From Gordionus sp. m RMFG-2023 (Eukaryota; Nematomorpha; Gordioida; Chordodea; Parachordodidae), in NCBI RefSeq assembly GCF_954871325.1, contig NC_088778.1:17325666-17389665 (forward strand): a stretch of DNA of 64,000 nucleotides. The letters run 5' to 3'. Both the position numbers and the translations under genes were made by a program. Shown one piece after another: positions 12,040 to 24,088 of the stretch. Every line of letters starts with the position of its first letter. Within the stretch, counting starts at the first letter, position 1. The notes under the pieces were generated by a model. The model made no database searches and was not told the origin of the DNA. It was given only the letters and a program-made list of their open reading frames with translations.

Positions 12040-13110
12040 ATCAAGGTGATTCTTATACAAAATTGATATTAACAACTTAATAATAATAGAAAATAGGGTT
12101 GCAATGATATTTTTACCTATCCTAAAATAATCTGATTATGTGTGTATATCTCGGAATCAGCTAGAGATTGTAAGTTCATTTTTAATGTATAACAATTTTG
12201 GAATGTTAATAAAACTATTTTATGGAGGGGTCAGTATTGGATAACAAAATCAGACTATTTTGGATCGGGTTTTTACAATTTTTGATACGATTTTGAACAA
12301 ATTTTGGACTGGCAGATTTTAACATTTCCTTATAATAATATTGTTTTATAACAAATTTAATGTTATATCGATATTCCAAGATATAGAAACATAAAAATTT
12401 GGCTGCCAATTTGATGTTAATTTTGAGGTATATATACATTTAAGACCAGGCCATTTTATGATCGACAAAAATATCGGAGCACTAATAAAAAATAATCTTA
12501 ACCAAGATTGTTTCATTTCAAAGCAGATAAGACAATGAATCTTAACTATTTAAAGAGTGAAAAAAGATTTTAATATAAATTTTTGATTATAAATCGTTTC
12601 AATCACAAAAAAGGTAAATAACCAAAATTTTAATAACATTTTATTAGCAGTGATTTTACATTAAAATAATTACATTTCTTTGAAATCCCAAATAGGATAT
12701 ATTTTTGGCCATATCAGTGAAAAAAGTATCAATACTAATTTTTCTGATTTTTTTAAGGTGTAGAGAGGGGGGATCAATTTCTTAAGATTGTATACTCGAG
12801 AAGTAATTCTTGCTAACACTGCCCAGATTTTAAAAAACACATTCAAATCAATTAATTGTGTATTTTTGTAACAAAAATGTATATAATGAGATTACTATTT
12901 ATTATTTCATAAATCTGAAATTTAAATTGGGTTTATGAACCAGAGATGGGTTAAGGATCAGTTTTGTTGCTTAAACCATTGTGAGGCCCTATACTAAATT
13001 CCTAAAATCAGATCCGCCTGTATCAGGTCAAAATAATAGCAATTAACTGGTATCAGTTAGGAAGGAAAGAATAAAAGATAACAAAATAATTTAGTACAAA
13101 AATATTATGG
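12040..13110. other. AT-rich DNA without recognisable genes
   Basis: Only short frames in all registers, and no termini or repeats that could be delimited. The minus-strand frame at 12215-12439 has the Ile/Tyr/Lys composition of chance frames in AT-rich DNA. Confidence 0.5.
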
Positions 13111-13120
13111 ACTTACATGA

Positions 13121-13252
13121 TAGTGATGCAAAATCGCTAAACCTTTGTGCCATTTATGAGCAAAATCTTAAGGCTTGTGTTATTTTTGTGGATAAAATAC
13201 TGAGTTAGCCGTTTTAAAAAAACGGCCCAAGTGGAGAGATTTTACATCGCTA
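13121..13252. mobile_element. Truncated hAT MITE (TTGTTAAA family)
   Basis: Ends TAGTGATGCAAAATCGCT and (right, reversed) TAGCGATGTAAAATCTCT form the inverted repeats. The interior AAACCTTTGTGCC, AAATCTTAAGGCTTG and GAGTTAGCCGTTTT are shared with the copies at 2523 and 5917. The left arm is shortened compared with those copies. Confidence 0.55.
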
Positions 13253-13259
13253 CATAGAG

Positions 13260-14550
13260 AATAGCTACTTTTCCTAGCTTTGGATTTTATTTTTCAAGTT
13301 GATAAGATAGATATTAAGCAACATCAAAAATTTTAATTTCACTAAGTTTATAAAAGGCGAAAAAAAAATCAATATTTAATTTTAATATTTTTTATGAATG
13401 AAATTTGGAATGGAAAATAAAACAAACAGAAACCGATCGATAAAATATTAAATAAATTTATGAATGAAAAGATTTTTTTTTATGAATTGACAAGTTTTGG
13501 CGATTCATTCACATTTAAAATGCCATTAAAACAGCATCGTTTCGAATAAAACATTTCACCATGACAAATAATCAGAGATAGATAACTCATAATAAAGAAA
13601 TTGATTAATAATAATATAAATAAATCATAAAAGTATGGATAAACTTCTTTTCCTCCATTGAATAAGAAAAGTAATCAAGATGAGATCATCGCAGAATCTA
13701 TATATAAATGCATCTTCTTTTTATAAAAATTCTTCTCCCTATTTTTTGTTTAAAATATATTTCATTTTAATTTAATATACTTGAAAAAAAAAATCAAATA
13801 ATATTACATAACAAATAAAATAATACATTTTTATCAAATCGGCATTTGTAATTTTAAAATTTTTAAATAATTTTCTATTTTTTTTATATAAAATTACAAA
13901 ATAAAAATAAATAATTTTATAATATTTTGCTTGTTTATCTTTTCTTTTGTTTTTTTTATCAAATTTTTAATAAATAAATAATGAATCTTTTCTTATTTAT
14001 ATTTACAAATATAAATAGTTTTTATCTTACTTTTTAAAATTTATTTATTTATGTTGTTTAATTTTTTTAAAAAGGCGTATTTGTTGTAATTTTTTTATTA
14101 ACTTTTAAATATTTTTTATGAATTAAAATTTTTTTATAATATTTATGAATAATAAATAACCGATTATAATAAAATAAAGGAATCATGTGTTATATTCGAG
14201 TCGAGGAAAAAATAAATTATAGTACTTTTATTTTGTTTTTTCTTAAATATACAACAAGAATAGCAAATTGAAAAAAAAGTTAGAACATTTTTCTAATGAT
14301 ATACTATTATTCTAATTTTTCATATCAATATTTTAAAAAATAATAATTAATAAATAAAAATAATTTACTGATTGATGAAGGCGATAGATAACCGAAAAAA
14401 TATATAATTTTTAAAAATTTAAGGGTACATTTTTTTTACTAAATATTTTTAAAAACATAAGAAATGGGGAAAAAGAGGCACTTATTGAAATGCGAAGGGA
14501 TAAGTGGACGGGTTCCAGGAGATTTGGATAGTTGGCCAATCCTTATTTTT
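13260..14550. other. AT-rich DNA without recognisable genes
   Basis: Long A- and T-runs and no frame of interest on either strand. No repeat structure could be placed. Confidence 0.5.
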
Positions 14551-14559
14551 TGGAGATAA

Positions 14560-15010
14560 TAGCTCTATAGTCTTCTTTAGAATATAAACAGGCTAAACCA
14601 TGTCATAAGGATCGGAATTTTCCCACACTGTTTACATTTATGTGGTAGCCGATGGTAACCCTTAGCTCCTCGTCGGATAGCAAAAGATCGAGATTGGCAC
14701 TTGGTCAGTTTCAAGCCATTCATGGCCCGAGTTTTGCCCCAAGTATTTGAGGATTGTTTCTTCAATTGAGGGATTAATCCCCATCTTGCTAAATTAGTTG
14801 GTAATTAATTTTATTTAATTCAGTATTAAAATTATTCAAATCCGTCAAAAACAATTTTTCCTCTGAATAATAGCGTATTCCTTTAATAAAATTGTGAAAG
14901 CGCATTTTCGATAAGCTAAAAATGGGGATTCCCAGAAGACTCGGAAGAGTAGCTGCATACAAATTTAGAATATTTTTTCGTCCATATTTATACACACTGA
15001 TTTTAGACAA
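14560..15010 (-). mobile_element. LINE-type element, C-terminal fragment
   Basis: Minus-strand frames match the region after the reverse transcriptase in the larger copy at 49390-52450. In particular PSANLDLLLSDEELRVTIGY here parallels PSSNLGLPLTNEELRITIGL there. The upstream minus-strand frame (14789-15010) contains AATLPSLLGIPIFSL and reads into it after a frame change. No reverse transcriptase core is present, so this is a 5-prime-truncated or eroded copy. Assignment rests on that shared motif. Confidence 0.55.
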
Positions 15011-15129
15011 TTTTACCCAAAACAGTTAAAATACTATTATAGATTTTTCATATGAATTAAAAACTGCACAAAGGTTCATCGCGAATATTATCTGAAATTT
15101 ATAATATAGGTATTCCACACTTGCTGGAA

Positions 15130-15770
15130 TACATTTCAGGTCAAATCAAAATTTTCAAATATAAAACGCTCTTAATAAATGATTTAAAAGTGAGAATAAA
15201 GAATAATCATGGATCCTAATAGACTATAAGTTGCAATACATTTTCGGTCAAATCAGAGCTTTTAGATTTTAAAATCGTCTTAAGAATGCTTTAAAGTTGA
15301 GTGATTCCGAATTTCAATAAAATTCATATTTCAATATGATATGTGCCTTATATAAAATTTTGTTATATAATAATTCATTAAGTAGGTCGATAATGAATAG
15401 TTATTATGATATTCCCTTTGCCCCCTGATGTACCATTTTTTTTTGACCTGGTTAAATTGCCATAGATATGGATGGTTAATACATTAATACAAATTATAGC
15501 TCAATAGCTATCCATTTACCCCTAATTTATAATAGTCGCATAATTATTTTGATTAATTTAAATAACTATAAATAGATATTGATTTGAATAAATATAAATG
15601 GCTTACATTTAAATTCCTTAATTTTGCATGATATTGTCCTTAAATTTTCATACTAAAAATCAAGACTATTATCCTTAAAAAAAACAAAAAAAATAAATAT
15701 TCCTTAATTTTACATATCGTCTTTAAATTTTATAATAAAAATCAGGACTATTCCTAATACTAAAAGAAAT
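15130..15770. repeat. Two local direct duplications
   Basis: ATACATTTCAGGTCAAATCA at about 15136 recurs as ATACATTTTCGGTCAAATCA at about 15237, with about 65 aligned bases and a 100-base period. Separately, CCTTAATTTTGCATGATATT near 15618 recurs near 15702 (CCTTAATTTTACATATCGTC), each followed by AAATTTT...AAAATCA.GACTATT. No coding. Confidence 0.5.
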
Positions 15771-15779
15771 GATTTAATA

Positions 15780-16790
15780 TTACTTATTTTTTTATATTAA
15801 CTAATTTGGGAAATTTAATAAATTATAATTTGGGTTCTTGGTAATTAGGACAACTTCCTAATTTTACCAAATTAAGTACCAATCAAATTCCTATTAACTA
15901 CTATTAAAAAGCAGAAAAAGTCTTGATGACAATTGTCTAAGCAAAGATCTTGGTCCCAATGGTGCCCTTAGAAGAATTGAAATTATTTTCCTTCGATAAT
16001 TCGTAATGAGTATTTATAATCCCTTCATTGGTTAAAATCGCTCTAACTTCGATATCACTCTATGATCCATTGAGAAGGGAACAATATTAAATTTGGGAAT
16101 TCTCATAGAAATTACAATCTTAATAAATTTAAGCATTGTTGCATTCTTCCTCTAACAAATAATTGTTGGCATATTTAAAATTATTTTAGTAAAATTTATT
16201 ATATAATTTATTTTAAGAATGAATAAATGTTAGTTAAAACGATAGTTATCATTTATTGAAAAATTAAGGACTTTCTTTTTGGATTTTTTAACCTTTGCCA
16301 TTTACCATCCGTCCTTTGTCTATTGGGATTTCGCCTAGTTAGGTTATATAAAAATATTACATGTAACAGCCAAAATTGTATTTTTTAAAAAATTAGGTAC
16401 AATTTTTGTGATTGAAATGAATTTCATTCACGTTAGATGCATCTTTTTGGAATTGATCAAAAATCAATTTATGTTATTGAAGATCTTCGGTAAGTATACT
16501 TCCTATAATATAGTCAAAAATGTGTAATAGTGCTGTAAACATTTCTACAAAGAATCATTCAAAAAAGTAAACGTGTTCACGTTTGGTCAAAACTTTATGA
16601 ATAAATATTTTTTTTAAATTTTATAAATCAAGGGATTTTTCCGGCAATGTTAAGCGAGTTTTTTTTTAAATTTAAAAATCTTATTTTACCCTAAATATAT
16701 TCCAACATGTTAATTCCTATCTTCTGAATTGTAGACAATTTTTCATATAGATTTGAGTCATTTTATAATTTATATAAAAAATCTGGAACT
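15780..16790. other. AT-rich DNA without recognisable genes
   Basis: No convincing frame, repeat or terminus. A short inverted pair (AATTTGGGAAATTTAATAAA near 15810 against later TTACCAAATTAAG) is too weak to call. Confidence 0.4.
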
Positions 16791-16794
16791 CCTA

Positions 16795-17150
16795 CTTTTT
16801 TCAGTAGCGGTAGCTTTAGCGCGCTAAATTTTAAAAAAGTAATAGCTTACTACTATCAATTTTATATAATAAATACACATAAAAATTATTTAAATATATT
16901 TATAATTTTATAATTAATTATAAAACCATGATCCTTATTTTATTTTATTTTATTTAATTTTGAAATTTAAATTTAAATTTATATTTAATATGCATTATAT
17001 AAATCTAGTTTTCAAAATAATTAAAATTTTAAAATGTCGACAGTAGTGATTGATATTGAAGATAATTTTGGTATAGATAATGTCGACAAAATATTTCCCA
17101 TGAAGAGAATATAGAATCTTTTCCTAAATTCGCAAATATTTTAATCTCGA
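16795..17150 (+). mobile_element. hAT fragment: terminus plus N-terminal coding start
   Basis: The subterminal sequence CAGTAGCGGTAGCTTTAGCG and GCGCTAAATTTT is the same kind of AGCGCGCTA-rich end as in the hAT copies at 19020 and 21318. Downstream, from about 17034, a plus frame reads MSTVVIDIEDNFGIDNVDK, similar in position and acidity to the N-terminal start in the 21318 copy. The frame then breaks. No right end or duplication was found. Confidence 0.5.
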
Positions 17151-17479
17151 TAAAAGAAATTAACATAGGATATTAATTTGTTATATGATGTGCCAGAAGG
17201 TTTTATCATCAAACAAGACTATTAATTTCAATACTTTTTGGCTTGTTGAGTTTATGTGAAAGTTGATTTTCTTCCCCAGTTCAACCATGGTTGGTTTCAA
17301 ATGGCCATAATATATTATTTAAGAATTATATTATAAATTAAAAATTACAATAAATAATTAATGTTAACATTTCATCTTATCATTAGACTCATCTATTCAA
17401 TGATAATATTTTATAAATTATTAACTTTATTATATGGAATGGCATACCAATTTTTTGGTTTTTTTATTTTTTATCGTCG

Positions 17480-17890
17480 AACCAGTCTATTAATATTTAA
17501 GTTTGCTTAACTATTCAATTATTATAATTTTTTATCTAATTTTTTACCTAATTTTTTACCTAATTTTTTTACCTAATTTTTTACCTAATTTTCTTGTATA
17601 TTTTATTTTATGTTATTTTTTTAATGAAGTTATTTTAGTTTTTGTGAGTTTTTAATTCATTTTTACTTTCCAACATGTACCATAAATTTGTCAAAGAAGC
17701 ATTTTACTTATAGTCTCAATAAACAAGCATTAAATTCGGTAAAAGCCAAAATATTTTTAAAATAACAAAATAAATAAAAGACCGGCCCTGGACTGGCCAT
17801 TTTATTTAGAACCATGTTCTGGATTAATCTTTTAAAGACCGTGGTCCGGCCCGAACATCAGACTGGACCTGAGCTTCACTATGAAGGACT
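17480..17890. repeat. Dispersed repeat with GGTCCGG end, second copy
   Basis: The body TATTTAAGTTTGCTTAAC ... TTTTCTTGTATATTTTATTT ... TTCATTTTTACTTTCC matches 6660-6790. It is followed by AGACCGGCCCTGGACTGGCC and AGACCGTGGTCCGGCCCG. In the copy at 6530 these blocks come before the body, so the full element probably has them at both ends. Confidence 0.45.
17528..17592. repeat. Tandem 12-mer TTTTTTACCTAA
   Basis: About five head-to-tail copies with one-base length variation, lying inside the dispersed repeat. Confidence 0.85.
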
Positions 17891-17959
17891 AAGACCTTTT
17901 ATTTCTAATAGTGGTCAATTGCAATATGATTGAAACAGTTGTCCTAATTATCAAGAGAA

Positions 17960-18865
17960 TACGTTACCTGCTATTCAATAAAAGTAACGTGTTACTCGTA
18001 ACTTACTCCAATGTAATAAAAATAAAATTATACAAAAATAATATATTATAGGATAAGTTCTTTTTGTAATAATTTTTTTTATATTTTTCAACATTAATTT
18101 TAAAAATTATCATAAAAACAAGAGTGCATAGTGTTCAAAACCTTTTTAACTGGCACAGAAAATGGGAGGTTGTATTTTATTTAATAAATGAAAAATTGAT
18201 TTGGGGATAAAAATATTTATATAAGGATCTTTATTTGCAAAACAATTTTTAGATAATCTTTACAAGAATCTTCATACACATCCTCATTATTATTTTTTAT
18301 CTTTATCTGAACTTAATCTGAAATTCATATAATTACATTCATTTTATTTAAGATTTGAGCTGCTGGACACCGAGGTAAAATATTTAAATTAGGGCACAAT
18401 CTAAATATAGAAAGTGCAATAACGCACTTTTCGTGTAAATGTTTTCTTACTTGTGCCAGGGGAGAGTTAAATCATCTGAATCTGAAAAATACTAATGACA
18501 TATATTCTTAGATAAATTATAATATTAGAGAATTAACATACCTCATTTATTCAATGATTTGACTGTATAATATACAAAATGTAATAATAAAATATAAATA
18601 AAAACTTTGTTGCTTGAATTTAATTAAAATCTCGACTTATGCAATATTAAATAAAAAAAAAATCTCAAAATTTTAAGTAAAATATTTTTTCCTATATTTT
18701 TAAAGAAAGAATTTAAAAAGTAATGAGTAACGTTATCTGTTATCGTTACTCAAAAAAAGAAACTCTTTACCTTTTGAAACAAGTAACGAATGGCGTTCTT
18801 TTCAAGGAAGAATTGGTAACGACGTTACTTTCATCGACGTTACTTTCAACGATGTTACTTTACAG
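17960..18865. mobile_element. Possible hAT-like element with GTAACG repeats
   Basis: Clusters of GTAAC/GTTAC motifs occur at both sides: ACGTTACCTG, AAGTAACGTGTTACTCGTAAC (17972-18005), and GAGTAACGTTATCTGTTATC through GTAACGACGTTACTTTC to GATGTTACTTTAC (18725-18865). Repeated short subterminal motifs in opposite orientation are typical of hAT elements. Exact ends and a duplication were not found. The 94-codon frame starting at 18723 mostly translates these repeats. Confidence 0.4.
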
Positions 18866-19019
18866 CAATAATAAAAATATCATAAAATTTACCAAAGAGA
18901 TGAGAAAAATGCCATTTTTATTTAAAATTTTTTTTTTGCAAATTTCTAATATGAACGAATGGAAATTTTGTCAAACTCAAAAAAAGATAATTAAAAAATT
19001 TATATGATAGTCATATATG

Positions 19020-19196
19020 CAGTGTTGTTAAACGCTACTTTTAAAAGTAGCGCGCTATCGCTACCGCTATCGTTTTCAAATGAGTAGAGCGCTATTAGCT
19101 ACTTTTTTCGTTATTTTGATTTTTTTTTTAAATATTTTTTACGTAACTTTATTTCCACAAATAAAATATTGTTATAAAAACATGACTATAATTTGT

Positions 19197-19235
<39 letters not shown>

Positions 19236-20230
19236 TATTATTGCACTTTAATAATAATAACATTTCGGTAATGTCATCCCCAAATCTAGAGCGATGATCA
19301 GAAAGTATAAGCTTTGCCATACTAAATAATCGTTCAGCACTAGCACTTGAGCGCAACGCAGTATTAAATTTAATAAACACACTTTTTATATGAAAAAAAT
19401 CATAAAAATATTTAAATGAGTATTTTTAGATTTTAAAAAAAGCATCTAGAGATTCAATAATATTATTATTATTTATTTCAAAAAATTCATCTATGGAAGG
19501 CTGCGGTTTCGATCTTTCTATTATATTAGTATCGTGGTTAGGCATAGCATTTTTTAACGTTACCATAAGTCTATCAAGTTACCCTTTAGATTCAGTTAAA
19601 TTATTATATGGCCAATTTAACTCGAAACTAGGATGAACGATAGCAGCTATTACATTATCATCATCATACAGATCTGGAAATTTAATTTATATAAAGCGAT
19701 TGTATTTTAAAAAAAGAAGAATACCTTTTTAAATTTCAAAATTTAAATTTATCTGAGATTTAGATTCATTTATAAAAAAAATATTAAAATAGCATTAAAT
19801 TATGGTAAATAAAGATTTTAAAAATATAAAAGGTAATTAATAATATATTAATTTTGAATTTTATATTAATACTATATATTAATATTATAGAAAGGATAAT
19901 CTATATTTTTCTCATTTTCCAAAGAAATTTCGCTATCTTCAACAATCTCACACATTTTTAATAACTAGATTTATAATGCTAACTACATTTATAATGTATA
20001 TTTTAAAATATAAATTTAAATTTCAAAATTAAATTAAATAAAAGGATTATATTTTAGATTTAATAAAAAATATTTTTTAGATGTATTTATTATGTAAAGC
20101 GTTACTTCGCTACTTTCTAAATTAATAGCGAGCTACGGCTATCGCTATTTTCTAAAAAAAGTAACCAGCCAAAGCTATCGCTACTGAAAAAAGTAGCGCG
20201 CTATAGTAGCGCGCTATTTTAACAACACTG
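19020..20230 (-). mobile_element. hAT element, 3-prime transposase half, intact ends
   Basis: A 1,211-base element with termini CAGTGTTGTTAAA (left) and TTTAACAACACTG-type (right, 20219-20230). Both ends carry dense TAGCGCGCTA and AGCGATAGC subterminal motifs. An exact 8-base duplication, CATATATG, lies at 19012-19019 and 20231-20238. Minus-strand coding remnants run from VIAAIVHPSFELNW (about 19660-19620) to FNTALRSSASAERLFSMAK (about 19370-19310) and SDHRSRFGDD, which form the dimerisation domain. The N-terminal half is missing. The copy at 21318 keeps the opposite half. Confidence 0.88.
19201..19229. repeat. (TA)n microsatellite
   Basis: About fourteen TA dinucleotides inside the hAT element. 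Confidence 0.9.
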
Positions 20231-20238
20231 CATATATG

Positions 20239-21309
20239 TAATTTATATTTACATGCATTCATTGGAGCGAAAAGATTTTATTTTAATAAAAAGGGATGTC
20301 GAATATTTAAAAAGTGGTTTTTATTATTACAAAAAAATAATTATTAAATGCCTTGAAGTTATTGCTTTTGCAAGTAAAATAATATTGTAAAACAAAAAAA
20401 ACTCTTTTTTTAATTAACATTTCCGTTTTTTTAACAATAATTATCTCATGAAAATTATAATGATTCTACATTCATTCATAAAAAAATATTCTATTTACTA
20501 TTTTCATTCACAAAATAATAACTTACTTATCATTCATTCTATTCTACTTCTATATAGTTCTTTTTATTATTTAATAATAAAAGTTTAACAATGAAGGTAA
20601 ATTTATAGATAAAATTTAAGTTTTTTTCCTTCTTTTTTATAGAGCACATTGTAGAATCAAATTTTACAAATATATGTTTCGACATTTATCATGGGCGACC
20701 AAATAAAATGCGTTTAAATATGTCTTCCCCTCTAATGTTATGGTAATGCTTTTTAGTTATATAGTAAAAATGCCTCCCCTTTCAAATCAAAATTGCAAAA
20801 TTTTAAAAAAAAATTTTATTTAGGTAATTATAATATAGTTTTATTTAAATTTGTGAAATTAATACCCAGTATAACTTTTAAAATGGCATCTTCATTGAAG
20901 TTATTCTCAATTACGTTTACCGCTCTCAAATAATTTGATTAGTTTTAATTTAGTAAAGCATATTTAGTCATTATCTTTAGTCCTATTGCAACGTTTGGGC
21001 ACAGATCATCTCTTAAAATTGAAGATTTTATTGGGTGATATTTAAATAAATAAGATCTGATATTATAGATTAAATATTCATCCGCAAGATCATTTGCCAC
21101 ATTATTCTTTTCGCTACTGTTTCTCTTGCATTAAAATTATTTCAAATTGTACTTTTTTTAACAGTGATTGTTTTCACTTTTTATTATTTCAAATATTGTG
21201 GAAAATGTAAAAATTTTAAAGAGCCATTTAAAAATATGAAAATTCATATCAATTGAATTTTTTCAGAATTTATGAAATATAATTAAGTTTTCAGTCTGAT
21301 TTTCCTTTG
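20239..21309. other. AT-rich DNA between two hAT copies
   Basis: No coding frame, repeat or terminus recognised in this stretch. Confidence 0.5.
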
Positions 21310-21317
21310 GAATTAAC

Positions 21318-22918
21318 CAGATAGCGTGCTATCTTTTTTAGTAGTTTTAGCTAATAGCGGGTTAATTTGGATAGGCACTACCAAATATTGTGGCCTAGTC
21401 GGCAAGAGCTTCGCTTACTTTATTTATTTTTTTAGCGCGCTCCTTTTTTTGAAAGTAACTAAGTAGCGCGCAACTTAGCTACTTTTTAAAAATATAATGA
21501 ATATAAAACATGAAAATTTATAATATAATATCATAATTAATTATAATTTTTATGATTTATTATTTAATTTTGAAATTGAAATTGAAATAGTAATTTATAT
21601 TTTCAATTTGTATTATAAACTTAATTCATGTATATAAATAATTTAAAATAGCATCGTAGATATCCAAATCGTTGAAAAGTCAGACGATGATATTAATGAA
21701 ATGGAAGATATCCGGGAAGAAAATGTTCTTAATAACAAAAATACAAATTTCCCATTTCCAAAATTTGAAAAATATTTTGATATTAATATAAAAACCAAAT
21801 GGCTACAAATTTATTTTTTTAAAATGTAAAAAAAAATATATCTTCAAAATCAATACAATAACTATAACCTCAAACACCTAAAGGTAATTGTTATTTTTAA
21901 ATTCTAATAGCCTTTATTTTATAAAAATATTCATGCCAACAGTTTAAGGAAATAGAAAAACATCTAAATAATTTTCGTATAGACTCTACATCCAAAGACC
22001 ATTTCAATTCTAACCAAATTGATTAATAATGCACATGCCAATATTTCTTAGAAACTGACTGGTTAAGTTATTGTTGATTTTATAATTGTTACAGTTCAAC
22101 CAATGTCCTTGGTTGATAATCCATCTTTTACCATGATGATTAAAACTCTACCCCCTGGTACAACATTTTATGTCCCCAGACACTAATGAATAAGATAGCA
22201 GATAACTTTAAAGTGATGAAAAATGCTCTAATGCCTAGTCATCAGAGATGCTCATGCCATAATCTAAATTTGATAGCAACAGTGGATACTGAAGGAGCCT
22301 TAAAAGGTGAAGATCTTAAAAGGGTATCAAGATTCACTTTTCATAAATGTCAAACTCTATGGAATATGCAGAACAAATCTTCTAAAGGCTCAGACATATT
22401 TTTTAAAAAAATAGGCAGATCAGTATCACGCAATCAAATTAATAGCATTTTTTTGGGATGAAAGAAGATTAGAAATAAATTTTGTCTGTTATCATATTGA
22501 AATTCAATTATATTAACGATGAAAGAAATAATTCTAATTAATAATTATTCAATTTCATATCATTTTAATTTTTTAGGTTATGCAATATGTGGCTCTTTCC
22601 CTTGAAATTTTGGAAGGTGAGAATAATATGGAGATGGCGTATTATGTTCCTACTTAAAACCTCAAAAATGACTTCCACTGATAATTTTTTTAAATAGAAG
22701 ATGATATAATAGAAAATTTCCTCGACGTGTTTTTTAAATCTAAAAATACTAAATGAGTATTTTTGATAATCTTTCTTATAATAAAAATATGTATATAAAA
22801 TTAAATACTGCCTTGCCCTCAAGTGCTAGTTTTGATGAGTAGAGATAGTGGTAGCGCGCTACTTTTTTGACAAATAGAGGTAGAGTGCTACTTTTAAAAG
22901 TAGTGTTTAACAACTCTG
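21318..22918 (+). mobile_element. hAT element, 5-prime transposase half, 8-base duplication
   Basis: Same lineage as the 19020 element, with AGCGCGC-rich subterminal sequence at both sides. The right end is TTTAACAACTCTG. The left end begins CAGATAGCGTGCTAT and lacks the TTGTTAAA stretch. GAATTAAC flanks it exactly (21310-21317 and 22919-22926). Coding remnants on the plus strand, in order, are an acidic N-terminus and NFPFPKFEKYFD (about 21660-21780), QPMSLVDNPSFTMMIKTLPP near 22095-22160, the long frame at 22186-22461, VALSLEILEGENNMEMAYYV near 22575-22645, and ALPSSASFDE at 22812-22840, which runs straight into the right subterminal repeat. The rest of the dimerisation domain is deleted there. 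Confidence 0.85.
22186..22461 (+). pseudogene. hAT transposase fragment (HQRCSCHNLNLIAT region)
   Basis: The longest unbroken piece of the 21318 hAT element. It reads HQRCSCHNLNLIATVD near residues 19-34, the strongly conserved H-x-R-C-x-x-H-x-L-N-L block of hAT catalytic domains. It continues with RVSRFTFHKCQTLWNMQNKS, matching the insertion-domain start in this lineage. The frame stops at 22461, short of the remaining catalytic residues. Not a host gene, because the element ends and target duplication surround it. Confidence 0.8.
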
Positions 22919-22989
22919 GAATTAACAAATCGAACATTTTTTTTTGATTATTTTTTGGACATTTTAACTTGATCAATTTAATAGAAAAA

Positions 22990-23194
22990 TTAATTGCCAC
23001 TTATAAATTTCTAAGTGAACTAAAAAAATTATTGAAATCTTAAATATAGAATTAAAGTAATGATTGTTTAATTTTAATAATGCATATACAAAATATATAA
23101 TTAAATAATTATAAATAATTGTTAGATTTCAATAATAAAACATTCTCAAAATTTTTATCATTATGGCACCCACATTTATCTGTAAAGACATACC
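22990..23194. repeat. Dispersed AT-rich repeat, left part (interrupted by hAT)
   Basis: From about 23050 the sequence (ATAATTGTTAGATTTCAATAA, ACATTCTCAAAATTTTTATC, ACCGGGGCACT) matches 34480-34590. The match resumes on the far side of the hAT insertion at 24089. Confidence 0.6.
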
Positions 23195-23202
23195 GGGGCA
23201 CT

Positions 23203-24088
23203 CAGACCCGTATTTACAGTTGTGGAGGGGGGAACTGTTTATATAGGAGGGCCAATATTTTTTGATTTTGCTAATTTTATCAAACTGGTATTAGAAATTA
23301 AACGACGATTTTGATTTTTAAATTTTAAGATTAATGAATTAAAAGAAATTTTGGATTATATTGTTTTTATATGTCATTAAAACTAAATTTAAAAAAAAAC
23401 AAATATTATGGGGGAAATAAGTAATTATAATGTAAGGTGTCTGTTTGAGTACTTCCCGGGGCCTGAGATTAGTTCAATTACACTCCACTACGAAAATTGG
23501 TGTTTTAAAAGAATATTTGTCCTGTCCTCTTCATGTAAGTTCGTCCTCTTTTAATTTTTCTAAAATATTATAGTAAAAGTTGTTATGTATTGTTCTAATT
23601 AACTTTTAAGTATCAGGAAATAGTTTTTAATATCTATAATTCATTTTAATTGTTTAATTAATCAAATCTTGTTAACATTTACTGGCTTACCATGTTCAAG
23701 AAGAGGTAGAGAAGAATTATCGCGGTAACTGAAGAATTCACCAACATTAGAATCTTTTTGCTGAGAAATGAAAAAGACGGATATTGTTTTTTCTTTAATG
23801 GTTAATGAGTGAATGGACATTTTATAAAGAAAATTTTTATAAGTATTTTCTTGTTTATCCAATTTAATTTGGCTACATAAAATTTTAATAATAACTTTAT
23901 AAGGATTTTGTTTTTTATTTAGATTTAATTGTTAATGGCCATTAAAATTCAAAAAATAATATTTTTTTTAAATTCAGGAGGTCATTTGTAGGGGACAAAA
24001 TTTTATCAAGAAGTCAATTTGGGGGCCAGGGAATTTTTTTTGGAGGGGTGGCTTCTCTTCTTCGGGGCTCCACCTTGCTATGGGCCTG
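23203..24088. mobile_element. hAT element (CAGRCCCRTA ends) with dated insertion site
   Basis: An 886-base element with ends CAGACCCGTATTTAC (left) and, reversed, CAGGCCCATAGCAAGGTGG (right), plus G-rich subterminal stretches (TGGAGGGGGGAAC; GGAGGGGTGGC). The flanks GGGGCACT and TGGGCACT agree at 7 of 8 bases. An uninterrupted copy of the host repeat at 34580-34590 reads ACCGGGGCACTTGA, with the 8-mer present once, which confirms insertion and duplication. The ends resemble the large element at 38880. No clear transposase is left; the minus frame at 23662-23862 is unrecognised. Confidence 0.75.

Noticed and set aside
18723-19007. 94-codon plus frame as a small gene
   Set aside because: Its first half is made of GTAACG/GTTACT repeats and the rest is low-complexity AT-rich sequence.
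22565-23000. Two minus-strand frames over the right end of the 21318 hAT
   Set aside because: The plus strand has the transposase remnant and the subterminal repeats; the minus frames have no motif.
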